From assembly GCA_023667845.1 (NCBI GenBank), contig JAMPIU010000053.1, forward strand, positions 155,903 to 219,902: a DNA stretch of 64,000 nucleotides, in the 5' to 3' direction. Origin of the DNA: Dehalobacter sp. GTDB lineage: Bacteria; Bacillota; Desulfitobacteriia; Desulfitobacteriales; Syntrophobotulaceae. Shown here piece after piece: positions 58,958 through 64,000 of the stretch. A program made the translations under genes and the position numbers. Numbering within the stretch: position 1 is the first letter of the stretch; every line of letters begins with the position of its first letter. The notes under the pieces were generated by a model. That model did not search any database and had not been told where the DNA came from. It saw only the letters and a list, made by a program, of their open reading frames with translations.

Positions 58958-59773
58958 ATGAACAGAAAATTGATTGCAAGTGTTTTGATGCTAATTGTTT
59001 TAATCGCTACGCTGACCGGCTGTAATTCAACAGCGTCTACGCCAAAAGATACGGCGGATAACACGGCGGCAAAAAAAACAGGCGTAAAAATCACAGTGGC
59101 AGCCGCAGCCGATTTAGCTCTTGCTTTTAAAGAAATTGGCGATTTATACGAAAAAACCACAGGCAATGAAGCGGAAATCACTTTCTCGTCCTCAGGAACA
59201 GCCAGAGAGCAGATTGCCAACGGCGCGCCTTATGATGTCTATGCCTCGGCCAACGTCAAGTATGTGGATGACTTGATCGCCCAGGACAAAATTATTGCCG
59301 ACAGCAAAGAATTGTACGCCATAGGCCGGGTAGGCGCGGCAACCCTCAAAAGCAGTTCGCTTCAGGTTAAGGAAGCCAGCGATTTATTGAAACCGGAGTT
59401 CAAGAAAATAGCCATTGCCAATCCGGATCATGCCCCCTATGGTGTGGCGGCCAAGGAAGCCTTGGAATCCATGGGTTTATGGGATCAGCTTAAAGACAAA
59501 TTGGTTTATGCCAAAGATATTCAGGACACGTTAACAATGATTAAAACAGGCAATGTCGAGGCAGGTTTTATCTCCTTGTCGGTGGTTAACAAAGACGAGG
59601 TCAACTTCCTGCTCTTTGATGATAAGCTTCATAACCCTTTAAAACAAGCAATCGCTGTTGTGAAAACGACGCAGCACGAACAAGAGGCCAGAGATTTTAT
59701 CAAATTTGTGAATGGGGAGCAGGGCAGAGAGATCATGAAAAAGTATGGTTTTGTTCTGCCGGGTGAAGTCTAA
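58958..59773 (+). CDS. modA: molybdate ABC transporter substrate-binding lipoprotein
   Basis: About 271 aa; ATG 58958 follows AAAGGAGA. Lipobox L-T-G-C near residue 22, then a Thr/Ala-rich linker and the ModA fold starting I-T-V-A-A-A-A-D-L-A-L-A-F with S-S-S-G-T-A-R-E-Q-I for oxyanion binding. It captures molybdate or tungstate outside the cell. A 5-bp gap to modB. Confidence 0.95.
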   Translation: MNRKLIASVLMLIVLIATLTGCNSTASTPKDTADNTAAKKTGVKITVAAAADLALAFKEIGDLYEKTTGNEAEITFSSSGTAREQIANGAPYDVYASANVKYVDDLIAQDKIIADSKELYAIGRVGAATLKSSSLQVKEASDLLKPEFKKIAIANPDHAPYGVAAKEALESMGLWDQLKDKLVYAKDIQDTLTMIKTGNVEAGFISLSVVNKDEVNFLLFDDKLHNPLKQAIAVVKTTQHEQEARDFIKFVNGEQGREIMKKYGFVLPGEV

Positions 59774-59777
59774 AACA

Positions 59778-60449
59778 ATGGATAATATCGATCTTTTTCC
59801 GCTCTTTTTATCCTTTCGGGTGGCATTAACCGCGACCTTAATTGGCATTGTCTGCGGTCTGCCCTTAGCCTATCTATTAGTTCGCCGTCAAGGGAGATTA
59901 TCCGATTTTATTGATACGCTGACCAATCTTCCTGTAGTCTTGCCGCCGACCGTTCTGGGCTATTATCTGCTCGTCTTATTGGGACGCAGCTCTTGGATAG
60001 GCAGGTTTCTGGAAGAACAGTTCAATATCATGATAGTATTTACGACGACAGGGGCGGTTATTGCCGCCACTGTCGTTTCCATCCCTTATATGATCAAATC
60101 ATCAAGAGCCGCACTCGCGGAAATCAATGAGGATTACATAAACGCTGCCAGGCTTTTGGGAAGATCCGAACTCAATATATTTGCGACGATTATGGTTCCA
60201 ATTGCGTGGCGGGGCATTATCTCCGGCATTACCATGTCCTTTGCCAGGGCTCTGGGGGACTTTGGCACAACACTGATGGTCGCCGGTAGTATACCTGGTA
60301 AAACGCTTACCATGCCGATTGCCATCTATGACTCTTTGCAGGCCGGAAATTATGATATGGCCAATTTCCTTGTGCTGATCATGACCACGGTGGCCTTCGC
60401 GGTCTTATATATTGTCAACAGGTTGGAAAAACGGATCAAGAAGGGGTGA
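59778..60449 (+). CDS. modB: molybdate ABC transporter permease
   Basis: About 223 aa, five helices, with the EAA-like loop A-L-A-E-I-N-E-D-Y-I-N-A-A-R-L-L-G-R-S. The family opening L-F-P-L-F-L-S-F-R-V-A is seen. ATG 59778 with GGGTGAAG overlapping the end of modA. Confidence 0.94.
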   Translation: MDNIDLFPLFLSFRVALTATLIGIVCGLPLAYLLVRRQGRLSDFIDTLTNLPVVLPPTVLGYYLLVLLGRSSWIGRFLEEQFNIMIVFTTTGAVIAATVVSIPYMIKSSRAALAEINEDYINAARLLGRSELNIFATIMVPIAWRGIISGITMSFARALGDFGTTLMVAGSIPGKTLTMPIAIYDSLQAGNYDMANFLVLIMTTVAFAVLYIVNRLEKRIKKG

Positions 60450-60455
60450 GGCAAG

Positions 60456-61541
60456 ATGTTGGAGGTTACTATAGAAAAAACACTGGGTAATTTTACGCTG
60501 CAATCCTCTTTTAGCAGCGGCAATGGTGTTTTGGGGATACTCGGCTCATCAGGCTGCGGCAAGAGTCTGACTTTAAAATGCGTTGCGGGGCTCTATACGC
60601 CGGACAAAGGCACAATAAGACTTAACGGCAAAGAATTGTTCAATACAGAAACAAAAGTCAATGTTCTTCCCCGCCATCGGAATATCGGGTATGTATTTCA
60701 GAATTATGCCTTATTTCCGCATCTTACCGTTTATAAAAATATAGCCTATGGCGTCCAGCACCTGGATAAAAACAAACGTCATGAATTAGTTACGGAAATG
60801 ATCGGCAAAATGCAGCTAAGCGGCCACGAAAAACAATACCCGTCCCAACTGTCGGGAGGGCAGCAGCAGCGGGTGGCTTTAGCCCGGACCCTGATCAACG
60901 AGCCGGAACTATTGCTGTTGGATGAGCCGTTTTCCGCCTTGGACAGTCATGTCAAGCAGATCCTGGAAAAGGAATTATTAAGTATTATTAAAAAGAATTA
61001 TCATGGCATTGTACTTTTGGTTACGCATAATATTGAAGAAGCCTACCGTCTGTGTGACCGGATCTTGGTCGTGGATAAAGGGAAATCAATTCAAATCGGG
61101 GATAAGGAAGAAATTATTCGTTCTCCAGCGACAGTATCGGCTGCCAGAATTACTGGCTGCAAAAATTTCTTTGAAGTGGATGTTATTGGCGAAGAAGAAG
61201 GATATTTAAAGGTAAAATCCGAGAGTTTTTGCTTGAGAACAGCCAAAAGGAATAGTCGATTTTCAAAGAATATGATGGCGGGAATACGCGCTCATGATCT
61301 CAGGATATTACCGAATAAAATCGGAACCGCCAACACCTTTGAATGTCAGACTATAGATAAAATCGAGGGTATAGTATCCACGATATTGATTGTTGACTGC
61401 CAGGGAAAAACTTTGCAGGTGGAAATACCGAATAATGATTTTCATTGTTTAGCCCACTCTAAGGAACAAAAATTATGGCTTTATTTTCCTGAGGATAAGA
61501 TTTTTTTAATGGATAAGGAACATAAGCACCGCTTAATTTAA
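60456..61541 (+). CDS. modC: molybdate ABC transporter ATPase with C-terminal MOP-like domain
   Basis: 361 aa. Walker A G-S-S-G-C-G-K-S, Q-loop, signature L-S-G-G-Q-Q-Q-R, Walker B L-L-L-L-D-E-P-F-S-A-L-D, and His switch T-H-N. The C-terminal 110 residues form a regulatory domain (TOBE/MOP-like). It ends the Moco-controlled operon. Confidence 0.94.
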   Translation: MLEVTIEKTLGNFTLQSSFSSGNGVLGILGSSGCGKSLTLKCVAGLYTPDKGTIRLNGKELFNTETKVNVLPRHRNIGYVFQNYALFPHLTVYKNIAYGVQHLDKNKRHELVTEMIGKMQLSGHEKQYPSQLSGGQQQRVALARTLINEPELLLLDEPFSALDSHVKQILEKELLSIIKKNYHGIVLLVTHNIEEAYRLCDRILVVDKGKSIQIGDKEEIIRSPATVSAARITGCKNFFEVDVIGEEEGYLKVKSESFCLRTAKRNSRFSKNMMAGIRAHDLRILPNKIGTANTFECQTIDKIEGIVSTILIVDCQGKTLQVEIPNNDFHCLAHSKEQKLWLYFPEDKIFLMDKEHKHRLI

Positions 61542-61619
61542 ATAAAAAGTAGCTTATAGCGTAATCGGACAGGTGATTTCTGCCTTGCCGAATTCGATAA
61601 TATTTAAGTTGAGAGCAAA

Positions 61620-61778
61620 AACCATACCAGAGGGCCTTCGGTACTGGAATCACTTGGACTAAGTCGAGATTTAGCTGACAGCGCCCTTCGGGTAAGTTTT
61701 TCGCCGATGAACACCCTGAATGATATTGATGCATTAATTGAAACGATTATCAAATTTATGTTAAAGCATCGTCATTAA
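61620..61778 (+). pseudogene. 3' remnant of a cysteine desulfurase gene
   Basis: The frame reads N-H-T-R-G-P-S-V-L-E-S-L-G-L-S-R-D-L-A-D and R-V-S-F-S-P-M-N-T-L-N-D-I-D-A-L-I-E-T-I-I, the C-terminal end of NifS/IscS-type enzymes, and stops at 61778. The rest of the gene is missing; upstream sequence back to modC is not alignable by eye. Confidence 0.75.
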
Positions 61779-61920
61779 TTTGGTGTAAATGCCGGTTAAT
61801 TTGTATAAAAATATTGATTAAATATTGCAGTAGGAATAACATATGGTGCAGATGGTTGATAAGGAATATAATCTATGTACGGCTTAGATGCCGATATTTT
61901 TATTTCTTTAAGGGGTTTAA

Positions 61921-63057
61921 ATGTTAAAGTACCGACTCGAAATTCAATTAGAAAAAGCGAAAGACCACGCCCGAAAGCTTAAGAAAGAAGTATTGGCCAT
62001 ATATCTTGCGTGCAAGAGAAAGGATGTTCCTTGGTATGCCAAGATTATTCCGGTTCTGGTTGTAGGATATGCTCTTAGCCCTATTGACCTTATCCCTGAT
62101 TTTATACCAGTATTGGGCTACCTTTACGATCTTATCCTTGTGCCGCTTGGTATTGCCCTAGCAATTAAGCTGATACCCAAAGACAAGTTAGATGAATGTC
62201 GGTCACAGGCAGAAGAGACTTTTAAAAACGGGAAACCGAAAAATTGGGTGGCAGGCTTAATCATAATCCTATTATGGTTTCTCCTTGGCGCTTGGATAGT
62301 TGTAAAGTTTTTTGGAACGTATAGCTTTAATGAAATAAGTATTTCGAATCTATATTTTTTATTTTGTGGTAGCTTTTTAGCCGCTGCCATCTCAGGGGCA
62401 GCTGGTTTTGGAGGAGCTTTGCTTCTATTGCCTTTGCTGACATACACCATTGGAACAACAATGGCTGTGCCCGTTTTAACCTTAGCTCAGCTTATCGGAA
62501 ACCTTTCAAGAGTTTCAATAGGATTCAGGCAAATCAAATGGAAGCCGGTTCTGATATTTATTGTTGGAGCAGTACCTGCGGCAATAGTAGGAGCATGCTT
62601 CTTTGCCATTGTTCCCACGGATATAATAACCCGTCTTATCGGTGGTTCGATAATTGTTTTTGTTGTCTTAAAGTATTTTAAACTTATTCAATTCAAGTCA
62701 GGAAACATTACTATGGTTTGCGGCGGGGTCTTGGTCGGCTTACTGTCAGGATTAGTTGGCAGTGCCGGGCCGATGGGAGCAGCAATTTTTCTATCCTTGA
62801 ACCTGCCTCCCGTAGCTTATATTGCCAGCGAAGCGGTTACAGCAACTGCAATGCATATAGTAAAAACAATAGTTTACCAAAAGTATATCGGTATTGGAAT
62901 GAAGGAAGTGGCCTTAGGTTTATTTATGGGAGTCGGCATGATCATAGGTACTTGGGCCGGTAAAAAATTTATAGAGAATATGCCCAAAGAAAAGTTTATC
63001 AAGTTTGTCGGTGTACTTTTATGCCTTGTTGGACTACAGATGATTGTTTTTGGTTAA
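61921..63057 (+). CDS. DUF1232 (YkvA)-TauE/SafE fusion
   Basis: 378 aa. Residues 1-100: A-L-S-P-I-D-L-I-P-D-F-I-P-V-L-G-Y-L-Y-D-L, the YkvA/DUF1232 signature. From about 140: A-A-I-S-G-A-A-G-F-G-G-A-L-L-L-L-P and the second repeat V-G-L-L-S-G-L-V-G-S-A-G-P-M-G-A-A, the TauE/SafE anion exporter. The fused order is unusual. Sulfite or sulfoacetate export is the family role. AAGGGG precedes ATG. Confidence 0.85.
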   Translation: MLKYRLEIQLEKAKDHARKLKKEVLAIYLACKRKDVPWYAKIIPVLVVGYALSPIDLIPDFIPVLGYLYDLILVPLGIALAIKLIPKDKLDECRSQAEETFKNGKPKNWVAGLIIILLWFLLGAWIVVKFFGTYSFNEISISNLYFLFCGSFLAAAISGAAGFGGALLLLPLLTYTIGTTMAVPVLTLAQLIGNLSRVSIGFRQIKWKPVLIFIVGAVPAAIVGACFFAIVPTDIITRLIGGSIIVFVVLKYFKLIQFKSGNITMVCGGVLVGLLSGLVGSAGPMGAAIFLSLNLPPVAYIASEAVTATAMHIVKTIVYQKYIGIGMKEVALGLFMGVGMIIGTWAGKKFIENMPKEKFIKFVGVLLCLVGLQMIVFG

Positions 63058-63129
63058 ACACAAAAAAAATAAATAATTTTGTCAAAGTAATACGCCAATT
63101 TTGTTCTTAATAATTTAAATAAACTAAAA

Positions 63130-63480
63130 TTAGTATTCACTTGTACAATTTATTGCTTCTTTCCCATATTTGTGGATGTCAACATCCACAGTAAAAATCA
63201 ATCCTTTAGGGACTATTTTGCACAGCTCCGGTATAATAGCTTCAATTTTTGAGGAGCAATCTATTGTTTCGATAACCATGGGTAAATCGGAAGACAGCTC
63301 CAGTATTTTGGCGCTTTTGAGTACTTTATCCTGACCATAGCCCAGAACACCTCGGGAAACTGTTGCTCCGCCGATTCCTTTTTCTCTTAACCAATAAACG
63401 AGATACTGATAGAGTGTTTTGTTTTCAAATTTTTCACTCTCACCGACATAAATCTTCAATAATTTCCCTTTTTCCAACAT
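63130..63480 (-). CDS. DUF190 protein (CrcB partner)
   Basis: 116 aa. I-Y-V-G-E-S-E-K-F-E-N-K-T-L-Y-Q-Y-L-V and G-I-G-G-A-T-V-S-R-G-V-L-G-Y-G match DUF190, a PII-like fold regularly found beside CrcB/Fluc fluoride channels. It may regulate the channel. Behind crcB with a 16-bp gap. Confidence 0.9.
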   Translation of the reverse strand: MLEKGKLLKIYVGESEKFENKTLYQYLVYWLREKGIGGATVSRGVLGYGQDKVLKSAKILELSSDLPMVIETIDCSSKIEAIIPELCKIVPKGLIFTVDVDIHKYGKEAINCTSEY

Positions 63481-63496
63481 GATTTGTCCTCCAGTC

Positions 63497-63871
63497 TTAA
63501 ATAAGGCGGGCGAGGCCCATACCTAGAAATACACCAAAGAAACCGATGATAATACTAACCAGTGTATAAATGCCAGCGGTCAAAATATTACCATCCTTGA
63601 TCAGCATAATTGTCTCATAGCCAAAGGTTGAAAAGGTAGTAAAAGCGCCTAAAAAACCGACAGTGAGTGCCAATCGAATTTCCGGACTTATTGTTAGTTT
63701 GTCCAGGAACAAGGTGTTGAGCAGTCCTAATAAGAATGCTCCGGCGATATTAATTATAAAGGTGTGTAAAGGAAAGTCATGAGTCCATTTGTTAGATATC
63801 CACATTCCGAGCCCATAACGGGCCACAGCACCAATAGCGCCACCAAAAGCAACCGATAAGAAATTCATCAT
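63497..63871 (-). CDS. crcB: fluoride channel CrcB/FluC
   Basis: About 124 aa with four helices; motifs G-G-A-I-G-A-V-A-R-Y, F-I-I-N-I-A-G-A-F-L-L-G and G-F-L-G-A-F-T-T-F-S-T-F are diagnostic. The start is at 63871 or 63868 (Met-Met); the longer frame to 63913 lacks a ribosome site. It exports fluoride. No crcB-type fluoride riboswitch is seen in the 130 bp upstream to the window edge. Confidence 0.94.
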   Translation of the reverse strand: MMNFLSVAFGGAIGAVARYGLGMWISNKWTHDFPLHTFIINIAGAFLLGLLNTLFLDKLTISPEIRLALTVGFLGAFTTFSTFGYETIMLIKDGNILTAGIYTLVSIIIGFFGVFLGMGLARLI

Positions 63872-64000
63872 GATGCATCTTATACTAATTTGCGTATAAA
63901 TTATTAGATACAATCCAATCCCAGCCAGTAATGCTTTTTACCCTTAAGTGATTATTTTCTAGACTTGCAAGTGTGTCACACAGTCTTAATTCCACGTGTT

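Noticed and set aside
63872..64000. Fluoride riboswitch upstream of crcB
   Set aside because: The GGNGATGG and CTGATG-type blocks are not found on the minus strand here.

Overview
The window looks like a low-GC, endospore-former-type Firmicute of the Clostridia, most like the Peptococcaceae (Desulfitobacterium / Desulfosporosinus / Dehalobacter type). This is inferred from the AT-rich intergenic DNA, strong GGAGG ribosome sites with many TTG/GTG starts, Firmicute-type riboswitches (ydaO c-di-AMP, GEMM-I c-di-GMP, Moco), a single-chain iron-sulfur formate dehydrogenase, MinD/Mrp-type iron-sulfur genes and an anaerobe-style arsenic island. The genus is not proven by anything in the sequence.

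Layout. (1) 1-7784: the 3' end of one gene, then an EAL c-di-GMP phosphodiesterase leading a compact Tad/Flp pilus operon (CpaB, TadZ, TadA, TadB, TadC, two tandem small Flp-like pilins, two TadE-like pseudopilins, prepilin peptidase). (2) 7833-11402, minus strand: an unusual island of an XRE-type regulator, an AbiH-like protein, an orphan reading-frame fragment and a protein resembling the C-terminal half of FtsZ without the GTP-binding loop. It is a possible defence module. (3) 11729-17414: an IS-end remnant, then a candidate peptide-modification cluster: small protein, lipoprotein, radical SAM/SPASM enzyme, U32-like iron-sulfur protein, a secreted-looking protein packed with aromatic-x-Asn triplets, and a second radical SAM enzyme. 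(4) 17660-24006: osmotic and ion homeostasis under nucleotide second messengers: c-di-AMP riboswitch before ablA-ablB (N-epsilon-acetyl-beta-lysine), c-di-GMP riboswitch before nhaB, and an ArsB/NhaD-family permease behind an unclassified leader. (5) 24325-27826: a TetR gene cut off from any partner by an IS110-type element, and a decayed gene. (6) 28120-32230: a DUF5320-DUF134-NifX-MinD-MinD-Mrp iron-sulfur/metal-cofactor operon whose last gene is an Mrp-NifX fusion. (7) 32330-35418: assorted redox and membrane genes. (8) 35603-48886: a large arsenic-type resistance region with four ArsR genes, a MarR gene, two ArsP-like permeases, Acr3, ArsC, two DUF2703 proteins, a thioredoxin/CcdA branch, a SigZ-like sigma factor and several Cys-rich small proteins. 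(9) 48711-49514: a decay/integration scar with two very long hairpins, a frameshifted gene and a tRNA 3' half. (10) 49655-61541: a selC-shaped tRNA with a Cys anticodon, gltX, tRNA-Glu, a structured leader plus formate dehydrogenase, an IscA-like protein, tRNA-Lys, a molybdate-type regulator divergent from an AbrB-type transporter and GAPDH, and a Moco-riboswitch-controlled modABC. (11) 61620-63871: a cysteine desulfurase remnant, a YkvA-TauE fusion, and DUF190/CrcB fluoride genes on the minus strand.

Themes. Second-messenger control recurs: a c-di-GMP phosphodiesterase with pili, a c-di-GMP riboswitch and a c-di-AMP riboswitch. Molybdenum supply (Moco switch, modABC, molybdate-binding regulator) serves the Mo/W formate dehydrogenase. 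The strongest candidates for something undescribed are the aromatic-x-Asn repeat protein with its two radical SAM enzymes and U32 partner, the selC-like tRNA-Cys, the switch-like leader of the formate dehydrogenase, and the FtsZ-like/AbiH/XRE island.
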